A stretch of DNA of 18,497 nt from Candidatus Micrarchaeia archaeon (GTDB taxonomy: Archaea; Micrarchaeota; Micrarchaeia; Anstonellales; JAHKLY01), in assembly GCA_041653315.1 (NCBI GenBank), contig JBAZFO010000024.1, positions 1 through 18,497 of the forward strand, written 5' to 3'. Below the pieces are notes generated by a model. That model saw only the letters and a list, made by a program, of their open reading frames with translations. It searched no databases and was not told the origin of the DNA. This document shows, piece by piece, positions 1 through 6,932 of the stretch (position 1 is its first letter; every line of letters begins with the position of its first letter). Made by a program: the position numbers and the translations under genes.

Positions 1-933
1 TGTGTCCTCAACAGGTTCTGTTAAATTAATTCTTACTAAAAATGCAAAATTTGTATTTTTAGATTTTTTAGTTTTCATTGCATGCCCATTAACACAAACA
101 AATTTACCATAATTTTCCAAAGATACAAAACCATGGGGATTTGTACAAAAGGTTCTTACTAAATCATCTCGTTCAGTTCTAATATAAAATTTAGGATCAT
201 AATTAATTTTTGTAATATCATCCATTACTTCATCTGGGACTTCAACTCTTACCCCAATATCAACGGATTGAAATTCAATTTTAATTTTCTGTTTTTCAGC
301 AATTTTTTTTAACCAATCAGTTCCTGATCTTCCCGGTGCAAGTATAACATAATCTGAAAATATTTCTTCATCTTTAATTTTTATGCCACATACTCCATTT
401 GTATCAACTAGTATATTCTCAACATCTTTTTCTATTCTAAAAATCACTCCTTTTGATTGTAAAAATTCTGTCATATTTTCAATTACATTTGGTAATTTAT
501 CTGAACCGATATGCAGTTGTTTTAAAGGTAAAAATCTTACTCCGTTCTTTTTAGCTTCTCTTGATAATTCTTCAGCTTTTCCATCAGGTTCAAAATAATC
601 TTCTGGTTTAGCACCAAAATGAATAAATATTTTTTTGATTTTTTCTAATAACTTTTCAGTTTCTTCAAGACTTTCAAATTGAAGCAAATCTCCCCCAACT
701 TCATGATGAAAATTTACTTTACCATCTGAAAAAGTCCCCGCACCACCAACCCCATGAAGAATAGCACATGGATTACATTTAGAACAATAACCAGTTGCTT
801 TTTTTGGGCAAATTCTTTCTTTAACTTTTTTACCTTTATCAAAAATAGTTATTTCTAAATTTGGATTCTCACATAAATCATAAGCAGCAAACAATCCTGC
901 AGGTCCTGCCCCAACAATAAGTACTTTTTTCAT
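1..933 (-). CDS. FAD-dependent dehydrogenase, COG2509-like (partial, C-terminus outside window)
   Basis: The frame stays open for 311 codons from an ATG at 933 to the window edge, so the C-terminus is missing. The product starts with a Rossmann FAD-binding motif, MKKVLIVGAGPAG (GAGPAG at residues 8-13). Around residues 61-73 it has the GVGGAGTFSDGK signature that I associate with the uncharacterised FAD dehydrogenases of COG2509. Four cysteines (42, 50, 53, 56) precede this signature, spaced Cx7CxxCxxC. They could bind metal or a cluster, but that is inference. The reaction and substrate of this family are unknown to me. The gene lies 34 bp behind the TrmB-type regulator on the same strand and may share its transcript. 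No clear SD is seen before the ATG. Confidence 0.8.
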   Translation of the reverse strand, partial: MKKVLIVGAGPAGLFAAYDLCENPNLEITIFDKGKKVKERICPKKATGYCSKCNPCAILHGVGGAGTFSDGKVNFHHEVGGDLLQFESLEETEKLLEKIKKIFIHFGAKPEDYFEPDGKAEELSREAKKNGVRFLPLKQLHIGSDKLPNVIENMTEFLQSKGVIFRIEKDVENILVDTNGVCGIKIKDEEIFSDYVILAPGRSGTDWLKKIAEKQKIKIEFQSVDIGVRVEVPDEVMDDITKINYDPKFYIRTERDDLVRTFCTNPHGFVSLENYGKFVCVNGHAMKTKKSKNTNFAFLVRINLTEPVEDT

Positions 934-967
934 ATTCCCACATAATAATATTTAATAAGAAAGGTAT

Positions 968-1597
968 TTATTGGTTGCTCCAAAGCATATTAAACATAAT
1001 TTTTATTATTTCAGAAGTATTCTTATTTTTTATTAAGGAAATTCTTCCTTCTTCAAAAACAGCAAAATAATCATTAAAAATTATTATTCCTTTATCCATT
1101 TTTTTATTTATTTTTTTTATTTTAATTTTAAGTTTTTCTTCTTCAAATTCAAAATCTTTTCCAAAACACAATATTTCATTAATTTTAGTTTTCTTTTTTA
1201 AATTTAAAATTTTATTATTAAAATCATTAATTACATTTTCCCCTTCAAATCTTTCTTCTATAAATTCGGAAAAAGGTTTTGAATATATTTTTTCTAATTT
1301 AGGCATTAAAAGATCTACAATATCCTGCTTCTGTTTTAACTGATCCTTTTCTTTTTTTAAGAGTTTATTTAGTGCGCTTGGAGGCGCACATTTAAACTCT
1401 TTTTTGCTCTCCTTAATTGTGTGGGTAACCAATTCCTTACCAATCAAATTTTCAAGTGTATCATATACATACGGCCTGTATGTATTTGTATTTTTTGATA
1501 ATTGCGATGCAGATAAAGGACCTCCTTCAAGCAAGGCGATATAAATCTTTATTTCTTGATCTGAAAGACCAAGCGCCTTTAACTTTGACTTATCCAT
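968..1597 (-). CDS. TrmB-family winged-helix transcriptional regulator
   Basis: The 209-residue protein opens with a typical TrmB winged-helix domain at about residues 5-75 (LGLSDQEIKIYIALLEGGP, then LSASQLSK and RPYVYDTLENLIGKELV). A lysine/glutamine-rich helix follows at about 78-110 and probably serves for dimerisation. The C-terminal half (about 110-209) is short compared with full-length TrmB proteins, which carry a larger sugar-binding region, so the ligand cannot be guessed. The ATG at 1597 lies about 28 nt from the centre of a TATA-like CTTTAAAAAC at 1621-1630, consistent with a leaderless mRNA. Repeats directly upstream suggest self-regulation. The COG2509 gene follows on the same strand and is the nearest candidate target. 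Confidence 0.85.
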   Translation of the reverse strand: MDKSKLKALGLSDQEIKIYIALLEGGPLSASQLSKNTNTYRPYVYDTLENLIGKELVTHTIKESKKEFKCAPPSALNKLLKKEKDQLKQKQDIVDLLMPKLEKIYSKPFSEFIEERFEGENVINDFNNKILNLKKKTKINEILCFGKDFEFEEEKLKIKIKKINKKMDKGIIIFNDYFAVFEEGRISLIKNKNTSEIIKIMFNMLWSNQ

Positions 1598-1620
1598 CGT
1601 GTGTTTATTACAAAAGCAAG

Positions 1621-1671
1621 GTTTTTAAAGTTGTCGTAAAAGGCGACGACACAATCATGACGCAATCATGA
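1621..1671 (-). promoter_or_regulatory. TATA-like box and operator-like repeats of the TrmB-type gene
   Basis: Reading toward the gene, the TATA-like element is 1621-1630. Just upstream is a dyad, TGTCGT (1632-1637) and ACGACA (1646-1651), 6 bp each with an 8-bp spacer. It covers the place where TFB would bind. Further upstream is a 9-bp direct repeat, CAATCATGA, at 1652-1660 and 1663-1671. The copies start exactly 11 bp apart and each contains the palindrome TCATGA. A bound regulator could block TBP/TFB, but binding is inferred. Confidence 0.5.
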
Positions 1672-1700
1672 TGACTAAATACAAAATCAATAACTCTTTC

Positions 1701-2129
1701 TTAAAATTTAATTTTCTCTTTAATTAATTTTACAAATTCTTTTGCTTTTTTGAGTGTATAATTAGCTTCATAAATAGTAACAATTCCTGCTTCATCATAA
1801 ACTGCAGAATGTCTTTTTTTCCGAATCATACTCAAAATTTCAATTAATTCTTTGTGTTTAACCCCTAACACAACTTCAACAAATTCTAATGTTGTTTTAT
1901 GAATATCTTCATTATTCGGAGTATAACCATAAGAATACATAAGTGCTCGTGCTGCTTGAAGAATAGAATTATATGAAATAGTAAAACTCCAATCTAATAA
2001 ATCATTTTTTAAATTAACTTCTGAAGCTTTTAAATCTCTTTCACACAAAGATAATAAATTAGTTATTTGCTCTTTATCTATTGGAATTTTTTTAATTTTC
2101 TTTGTTTTAATTAAATTAGAAAGCTCCAT
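1701..2129 (-). CDS. HEPN domain protein, partner of wHTH-MNT gene (module 1)
   Basis: This 142-residue all-helical protein resembles the HEPN family (PF05168-like) that pairs with minimal nucleotidyltransferases. The motif R106-H-S-A-V-Y111-D sits where RNase HEPN proteins have R-x4-6-H. The usual histidine is replaced by tyrosine, so nuclease activity is uncertain. The start is set at the ATG at 2129. GGTGAT at 2134-2139 lies 4 nt before it, and the frame runs upstream only through GTG/TTG codons to 2141. The gene overlaps the end of the wHTH-MNT gene by 14 nt, so the two are probably translationally coupled. Known pairs of this class act as toxin-antitoxin systems in which MNT modifies HEPN; that role here is inference. 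Confidence 0.75.
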   Translation of the reverse strand: MELSNLIKTKKIKKIPIDKEQITNLLSLCERDLKASEVNLKNDLLDWSFTISYNSILQAARALMYSYGYTPNNEDIHKTTLEFVEVVLGVKHKELIEILSMIRKKRHSAVYDEAGIVTIYEANYTLKKAKEFVKLIKEKIKF

Positions 2130-2709
2130 CACAATCACCAAATAAAATTATTTTTTGTTTATTCAAAACATTTTTTAAAAAACCATAATTTTTTTTAGTA
2201 TTAAATTCTTTTATGGGCATGATAGTATAATTAATCTCTTTATTTATAATTTTTTCTATATCCCTAATTTTTCTATTAACTTCCTCGATATTTGGAGACC
2301 CCAAAATAAACAAGTCAATATCACTTTTATTGGTAAAATCTCCTTCTGCATATGAACCATAAATAAATGCTGATTGTATTTTTTCAATATTTGATAATGT
2401 GTCTTTTATTTTTGCTGTATAACCCCCTGCCTTAAAAAGAATATTCCTCAAATCATCCATAAAATTACATGAAGGATTTATAAAATAAATAGTTTGATTT
2501 CCTATTTTCTTTTTTGAAAAAATTCCTGCTTTTTCAAGATTAATAAATTCTCTCCTGATCTGAGCTGGATTTTCATTTAAGAATCTGGCTGTTCCACGTA
2601 TATTATTTCCTTCTTTATTAATGAATAAAAAATAATTTAAAATTCCAACTCTTACTGTGGAAGTTATTAAAGAAAAAATTGGATCTTTATTTTTTAGGAT
2701 TTTATTCAT
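2116..2709 (-). CDS. Winged-helix / minimal nucleotidyltransferase fusion (module 1)
   Basis: The 197-residue protein has an N-terminal DNA-binding winged helix (about residues 15-80: GTARFLNENPAQIRREFINL, then a wing near KKKIGNQTIYF). A C-terminal MNT domain has the catalytic signature G118-S119 ... S129-D-I-D132 (YGSYAEG and NKSDIDL), with both metal-binding aspartates present. MNT proteins transfer nucleotides (AMP) to a partner, and in MNT-HEPN pairs they act as the antitoxin. The fused winged helix suggests that the protein also represses its own promoter. The ATG at 2709 is about 27 nt from a TATA-like TTTTATAAAC (2731-2740), so the mRNA may be leaderless. The promoter lies against the end of the parvulin gene. 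Confidence 0.8.
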   Translation of the reverse strand: MNKILKNKDPIFSLITSTVRVGILNYFLFINKEGNNIRGTARFLNENPAQIRREFINLEKAGIFSKKKIGNQTIYFINPSCNFMDDLRNILFKAGGYTAKIKDTLSNIEKIQSAFIYGSYAEGDFTNKSDIDLFILGSPNIEEVNRKIRDIEKIINKEINYTIMPIKEFNTKKNYGFLKNVLNKQKIILFGDCDGAF

Positions 2710-2747
2710 GTATACTTTTTATATACAAATGTTTATAAAATGTATAC
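2708..2747 (-). promoter_or_regulatory. Promoter and paired GTATAC sites of wHTH-MNT module 1
   Basis: An 8-bp direct repeat, ATGTATAC, occurs at 2708-2715 and 2740-2747, so the copies are 32 bp apart (about three helical turns). Each contains the palindrome GTATAC. The sites bracket the TATA-like element on the minus strand (TTTTATAAAC, 2731-2740); one abuts the start codon at 2709 and the other lies just beyond the box. A third half-like TATATAC is at 2720-2726. This placement fits autorepression by the winged-helix product; it is not proven. Confidence 0.45.
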
Positions 2748-2749
2748 AA

Positions 2750-3022
2750 TTAATTTTTATCAGTAATTTTTATTATATGATAACCAAAATCAGTTTTAAT
2801 TGGGCCAACAACATCTTCTACTTCTGCACTAAAACATGCATCTTCAAATTCTTTTACCATTTGGCCCCTATCAAAAAAACCCAAATCACCGCCATTTTCT
2901 CCGCTTGGGCATAAAGAAACCTGTCTTGCGATAGCTTCAAAAGTTTCTCCACTATCTATGCGCTCTAAAATTTTTTCTGCTTCTTTTTTAGTTTTTACCA
3001 ATATGTGACTTGCTCTTATCAA
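2750..3022 (-). CDS. Parvulin-type peptidyl-prolyl cis-trans isomerase (single domain)
   Basis: The 90-residue protein is a stand-alone rotamase of the parvulin/PpiC family. It has ASHILVK near the N-terminus, the SLCPSGENGGDLGFFDRGQM core at about 36-55, and the closing TDFGYHIIKI at about 77-86. It has no signal peptide or membrane segment, so it should act in the cytoplasm as a folding helper. The start codon appears to be TTG at 3022: GGTGAG (3026-3031) stands just upstream, and the nearby ATG at 3032 is out of frame and stops after four codons. The gene lies downstream of the stalk operon, behind the hairpin row. Confidence 0.85.
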   Translation of the reverse strand: MIRASHILVKTKKEAEKILERIDSGETFEAIARQVSLCPSGENGGDLGFFDRGQMVKEFEDACFSAEVEDVVGPIKTDFGYHIIKITDKN

Positions 3023-3062
3023 ATTCTCACCATGTTTTGAAAATAGATTGACAGGTTAAATA

Positions 3063-3204
3063 AAAAAGAAAAGATTCTCTTAAATTTTCTTTCAAGATTT
3101 TCTTAAGTTCTTTTCTTTTTACAAGGTTTGACATCTTTGATGTCAAATTTTGAAATATTTTTTAATATTTCAAAGGTTTTTCTTTTCTCGAAAGAAAAGA
3201 AAAA
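3063..3204 (-). other. Row of four hairpins after rpl12 (3' UTR, terminator or structured RNA)
   Basis: Immediately after the rpl12 stop codon, in transcript order, come: a 12-bp perfect stem with a TTCG loop (3177-3204), an 11-bp perfect stem with a 4-nt loop (3149-3174), a 9-bp perfect stem with a 3-nt loop (3127-3147), and an 11-bp outer stem enclosing 36 nt (arms 3063-3073 and 3110-3120, with an inner CTTAA/TTAAG pair). The first three are separated by only 2 nt and 1 nt, and 6 nt follow before the fourth. No open frame explains it. It could end or stabilise the stalk operon mRNA, or be a separate small RNA. Confidence 0.65.
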
Positions 3205-3206
3205 AC

Positions 3207-3518
3207 TTAACCAAATAGACCTGCTAATCCTGCAGCTGCTTCTTCTTCTTTTTTACCTTCATCTTCAGCTGGTTCTTCTTTCTTTGCTGCTGCTGGTGCT
3301 GCTGCTACTGCCATAGATGGTACTACTCCCATAGATGGTGCTTTTAATGCATCTTCCCAATTTACATCTTTAACTGCATCAGCCAAAACTTTTGCTTTTG
3401 CTGCATCTGCTTCTGCTCCTGCTGCTTTTAGAATCGCCAAGATATTGGCATCTGTTATATCTTTCTCAGCTCCTTTTAATAAAAGTGCTGCGTGTAGATA
3501 TGGATCTATTTTTGTCAT
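3207..3518 (-). CDS. rpl12: Large ribosomal subunit protein L12 (archaeal P1 stalk protein)
   Basis: The 103-residue protein is the archaeal/eukaryotic-type acidic stalk protein. An N-terminal helical dimerisation domain (about 1-58) is followed by an Ala-rich hinge (about 70-78). The highly charged Glu/Lys tail ends in AAAGLAGLFG, the hydrophobic end that contacts translation factors. Copies of this protein bind P0 to form the GTPase-stimulating stalk. The ATG at 3518 has a strong GGAGGGG SD about 6 nt upstream. The gene starts 20 bp after rplP0 and closes the rpl1-rplP0-rpl12 operon. Confidence 0.95.
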   Translation of the reverse strand: MTKIDPYLHAALLLKGAEKDITDANILAILKAAGAEADAAKAKVLADAVKDVNWEDALKAPSMGVVPSMAVAAAPAAAKKEEPAEDEGKKEEEAAAGLAGLFG

Positions 3519-3538
3519 ATATACCCCTCCAAATATGA

Positions 3539-4417
3539 TTATTCTGTTTTTTCTTTAGGTTCATCTTTTTTATTAAATTTTACTTCAATTCCTAAACCTA
3601 AAGCTTGTGAATATACTTGTGAAATTAAATCATCGATAACAGATTCACTATATAATTTTTCATTTACTGCAAAATTAACTGCATCCATAAATGATTTCTG
3701 TAATAAATATTCTGCATTTTGTGCTGTTGGAATATTTGTATTAACGGATAATGCAAATGCATTTTGTAATTCCTGTTTGAAATCCAAAGTTAATTGCTCT
3801 GAAGTAATATCTAGAATATCTGGTCTATAAACCAATCCTTCTTCATTAGATAATAATAATTCAATTCCAGCTTCAAATGGAAAAATTCCTACTTTTCTAA
3901 GTGCTTTTGCAACTGGATCAATAATCTTTTCACCTTTTTGTGCAACAGTAGAATCCTTTGATATAACAATTTTTCCTGCTTTAACTTGTGCATTAATTTT
4001 TCCTGCTTTCAATTCTGATAATGCTGGTCCAGGAGGCATATCAGTTTCCCCTGCAGGAACAATAATATCATATGGTGCTATTTGTCCTGGTTTAGCAGCT
4101 AATTTTTCTCTATTTTGTTTAAAATATTTATATAAATCATAAGAAGAAATATTACTTGAATAAACTACAGCAACTGGTTCATTTAAAGCTTTTAATAATT
4201 CTGAATTTTTATTCGCGTTTTCTAATGCTCTTTTAATTACTGTTGATTTATTTACAACAAATGTTGCTTTTCCTCTAAGTTTTTTTCTTGCTTTTTGAAA
4301 AATATTATCTGGTAAATTTTTTAATCTAATTAATGCAATTGTTTTTGCACCAGTAAGTTCTTTTGTAAGTTTTTCAACTTGTTGTTTTTTCTTAATTAAT
4401 GAAGGTCTTTCTGTCAT
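3539..4417 (-). CDS. rplP0: Large ribosomal subunit protein L10 / acidic protein P0
   Basis: This 292-residue protein is the stalk base that binds 23S rRNA and carries the L12 dimers. The N-terminal RNA-binding domain (about 1-105 plus 180-200) is clear, as is the inserted domain with PAGETDMPPGPALSELKAG at about 120-140. The helical spine for L12 follows at about 205-285. The C-terminus ends in a short charged stretch (KKDEPKEKTE) with no GLFG-like end, unlike the L12 encoded next door. The start is put at the ATG at 4417, preceded by GAGTGAT; a GTG at 4426 in the same frame overlaps the rpl1 stop and is less likely. Confidence 0.92.
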   Translation of the reverse strand: MTERPSLIKKKQQVEKLTKELTGAKTIALIRLKNLPDNIFQKARKKLRGKATFVVNKSTVIKRALENANKNSELLKALNEPVAVVYSSNISSYDLYKYFKQNREKLAAKPGQIAPYDIIVPAGETDMPPGPALSELKAGKINAQVKAGKIVISKDSTVAQKGEKIIDPVAKALRKVGIFPFEAGIELLLSNEEGLVYRPDILDITSEQLTLDFKQELQNAFALSVNTNIPTAQNAEYLLQKSFMDAVNFAVNEKLYSESVIDDLISQVYSQALGLGIEVKFNKKDEPKEKTE

Positions 4418-4422
4418 TTTTA

Positions 4423-5052
4423 TCACTCTATTTTAATGGCTTTGCCCATTGTTAATTTTAAATAAACAGACTTAATATTAGGTTCTGCTATTTTATGCCT
4501 AATACTTTCATATATATGCTCAACATTTTCTAATAATTCATCAATACTCATACTTTCAGAACCAATAGGACATTGAGTAACTGGAAGATATTTTCCTTTT
4601 ATTGAAAGTCTTGTTCTTCTTTTTGCTTGTTCTATTTCATTTTTTATATTTGCAACTACTGGTTTTGGTAATTTTTTTCTTACACCTAAAACTTGCCCTA
4701 AATGTTTACCAACAACTGCCATAAGTTTTGGCTCTGCTAGAAATTCAGAATGATTTGCTAATGTTTTTAATGCATTTTTATTTTTTGCTAATTCTTGAAT
4801 CTGTTCAGTATTAAGTACTTGCGCTCCTGCTTGTTGTGCTTCCAACGCCATTTGCCCTTCTGCAAAAACAACAATATTTGATTCTTTACCTCTACCTTTT
4901 GGTAAAATTATATCTAAATTTATTCTATTTTCAGGTTTTTTAAAATCTATACCTCTATAATTTACAATAAGCTCAAGAGTTTGAGTAAATTTTCTTTTTC
5001 CTTTATCTTCTAAACACTTTTCTAGCGCTTGTTTTATTTGATTCTTATTCAT
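4423..5052 (-). CDS. rpl1: Large ribosomal subunit protein L1
   Basis: The 209-residue protein has L1 features from end to end: NLDIILPKGRGKESNIVVFAEG near 44-66, the LAEPKLMAVVGKHLGQVLGVRKKLPKP segment at about 105-131, and the C-terminal VYLKLTMGKAIKIE. L1 forms the mobile stalk at the E site, and in several prokaryotes it also represses its own mRNA. ATG at 5052 with AGGAGGG (5060-5066) 7 nt upstream. It is the first gene of the stalk operon. The L11 gene often found upstream in archaea is absent; a divergent DNA ligase gene lies there instead. Confidence 0.95.
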   Translation of the reverse strand: MNKNQIKQALEKCLEDKGKRKFTQTLELIVNYRGIDFKKPENRINLDIILPKGRGKESNIVVFAEGQMALEAQQAGAQVLNTEQIQELAKNKNALKTLANHSEFLAEPKLMAVVGKHLGQVLGVRKKLPKPVVANIKNEIEQAKRRTRLSIKGKYLPVTQCPIGSESMSIDELLENVEHIYESIRHKIAEPNIKSVYLKLTMGKAIKIE

Positions 5053-5059
5053 TTTAGTT

Positions 5060-5135
5060 CCCTCCTGCTACCAGCAGTACGCGCGGGTAAAAACAGAACT
5101 ATAGTTTTTATTGAACAGAAGTCTTTTTAAAGCTT
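5060..5135 (-). promoter_or_regulatory. Promoter, SD and leader hairpin of the rpl1 operon
   Basis: On the minus strand a TATA-like CTTTAAAAAG lies at about 5123-5132, predicting a start of transcription near 5101 and a leader of about 50 nt. The leader can fold CTGCT-ggt-AGCAG (5065-5077), whose 3' arm shares two bases with the SD AGGAGGG (5060-5066). A second inverted repeat, TAAAAAC/GTTTTTA, is at 5088-5094 and 5104-5110 and would straddle the predicted transcription start. The layout could allow translational control; L1 binding is speculation. Confidence 0.45.
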
Positions 5136-5198
5136 ATCCTAATTTTTTTAATATATATAAGAGTTATACTTATATTTCTTTTACTTATTATTTAGATA

Positions 5199-6932
5199 AT
5201 GAAATTTAAAATATTAGCAGAATATTTTGATAAAATAGAAAACGCTTCGTCTAGATTAAAAATGACTGATCATCTAGCTGAACTTTTTAAAAAATCCGAT
5301 ATTGATGAAATTGATAAAATTATTTATTTATGTCAAGGTTCTATTGCGCCGCGCTTTAAAGGAATTGATTTAGGAATAGGTGAAAAATTTGTAATACGCG
5401 CTATTGCACTTGCAACTGGAAATGAAACAAGATTAATTGAAACTAAATTTAAAAAATCTGGAGATTTAGGAGATGTAGCTTCTGAACTTTTATCTAAAAA
5501 AAGACAAGATTTTTTATTTTCAAATGAATTAACTGTATCAAAAGTTTTTGATAATTTTATAAAATTAGCAAATATTGGTGGAGAAGGAAGCCAAGATTCA
5601 AAAATAAAATTAATTGCTGAATTATTAAGTTCTGCAAATTCTTTAGAAGCAAGATATATTTGTAGATTTCCAGTAGGAAAATTAAGACTTGGTATTGGAG
5701 ACCCAACTATTTTAGATGCACTATCTGTTTATGAAAAAGGATCAAAAGAAATGAGAGAAGAAATTGAAAGAGCATTTAATTTAACTTCAGATTTAGGATA
5801 TATAGCAAAAATATTTATAGAAGACCCAAAAAAACTTAAAAAAATAAAACCAATTCCTTTTTCACCTATACGGCCTTCATTAGCAGAAAGAATGTCATCA
5901 GCTGAAGAAATATTTAAAAAATTAGGAAAATGTTTTTGCGATTCAAAATATGACGGCTTAAGAATGGCTGTACATAAAAAAGAAGATAAAGTGGAAATTT
6001 ATTCAAGAAACCAGGAAAGAATTACAAAAATGTTTCCAGATATTGTTGAGGAAATAAAAAAAATAAAAGCTGAAAGTATTATTTTTGAAGGCGAAGCATT
6101 AGCATATGATGAAAAAAATGAAAAATATTATTCATTTCAAGAAACAATAAGAAGAAAAAGAAAATATGACATTAAAAAAATGAAAGAACAATTTCCAATT
6201 GAAGTTTTTGCTTTTGATTTATTATATTTAAATGGAAAAGATTATACACAAGAACCATTTAATAAAAGAAGAAAAGAATTAGAAAAAATAATACCTAAAA
6301 AAAATAAAATATTAAAAACATCTAATGGAATAATTGCTAATTCATCTAAAGATATAGAAAAATTTTATAATACTTGTTTAAAACATGGGTTAGAAGGAAT
6401 AATTGCAAAAGATTTAGAAGCAGAATATATTGCAGGTGCACGCAAGTTTTCATGGATAAAATTAAAAAAATCTTATGGAAAAGTTGCAGATACATTTGAT
6501 GTTGTAATTGTAGGATATTACTTAGGAAAAGGACACAGAGCGCAATTTAATTTTGGCGGTTTATTGACTGCTGTTTATAATGATGAAAAAGATAGATATG
6601 AAACTATTGCGCGTATAGGAAGCGGATTTTCAGAAGAAGAAATGGAAACTTTTGAAAAAGAATTATCTAAGATAAAATTAAATGAAAAACCTAAAGAATT
6701 AGATTCTGAAATAAAACCTGATTTCTGGGTAAATTTAAAATACGTCATAACTGTAAGCGCAGATGAAATATCTTTGTCTCCTTTACATACTTGCGCTAAA
6801 GATTCAAATACTGATAAAAAAGGTTTTGCATTGCGCTTCCCAAGAATGATAGAAATAAGAGAAGATAAAGACCCAAAAGATGCTACCACAACTAAAGAGA
6901 TAAAAGAAATGTATAGAATGCAGAAAAATTAA
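5199..6932 (+). CDS. lig: ATP-dependent DNA ligase
   Basis: The 577-residue length is typical for archaeal replicative ligases. The N-terminal DNA-binding domain spans about 1-215, followed by the adenylation domain with all main motifs: I K250-Y-D-G-L-R (K250 takes AMP), Ia SRNQE (269-273), III IIFEGEALAYD (294-304), IV E399-GIIAKD and V W419-IKLKK. The C-terminal OB-fold domain follows (about 430-577). The enzyme seals nicks and joins Okazaki fragments using ATP. There is no clear SD; TATA-like sequence at about 5169-5176 is 26-27 nt from the ATG, and a stronger ATATATATAA is at 5151-5160. It diverges from rpl1 and overlaps the convergent HEPN gene by 4 bp. Confidence 0.95.
   Translation: MKFKILAEYFDKIENASSRLKMTDHLAELFKKSDIDEIDKIIYLCQGSIAPRFKGIDLGIGEKFVIRAIALATGNETRLIETKFKKSGDLGDVASELLSKKRQDFLFSNELTVSKVFDNFIKLANIGGEGSQDSKIKLIAELLSSANSLEARYICRFPVGKLRLGIGDPTILDALSVYEKGSKEMREEIERAFNLTSDLGYIAKIFIEDPKKLKKIKPIPFSPIRPSLAERMSSAEEIFKKLGKCFCDSKYDGLRMAVHKKEDKVEIYSRNQERITKMFPDIVEEIKKIKAESIIFEGEALAYDEKNEKYYSFQETIRRKRKYDIKKMKEQFPIEVFAFDLLYLNGKDYTQEPFNKRRKELEKIIPKKNKILKTSNGIIANSSKDIEKFYNTCLKHGLEGIIAKDLEAEYIAGARKFSWIKLKKSYGKVADTFDVVIVGYYLGKGHRAQFNFGGLLTAVYNDEKDRYETIARIGSGFSEEEMETFEKELSKIKLNEKPKELDSEIKPDFWVNLKYVITVSADEISLSPLHTCAKDSNTDKKGFALRFPRMIEIREDKDPKDATTTKEIKEMYRMQKN

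Noticed and set aside
1668..1674. ATGATGA on the plus strand, matching a C/D-box sRNA box C.
   Set aside because: No box D (CTGA) or C'/D' pair lies within the expected 50-70 nt downstream, and the motif is part of the TrmB promoter repeats.
3128..3316. Plus-strand leucine-rich frame that looks like a membrane protein.
   Set aside because: It is the antisense of the Ala/Glu/Lys-rich tail of rpl12 plus the hairpin row; poly-Leu comes from reversed Ala/Glu/Lys codons.
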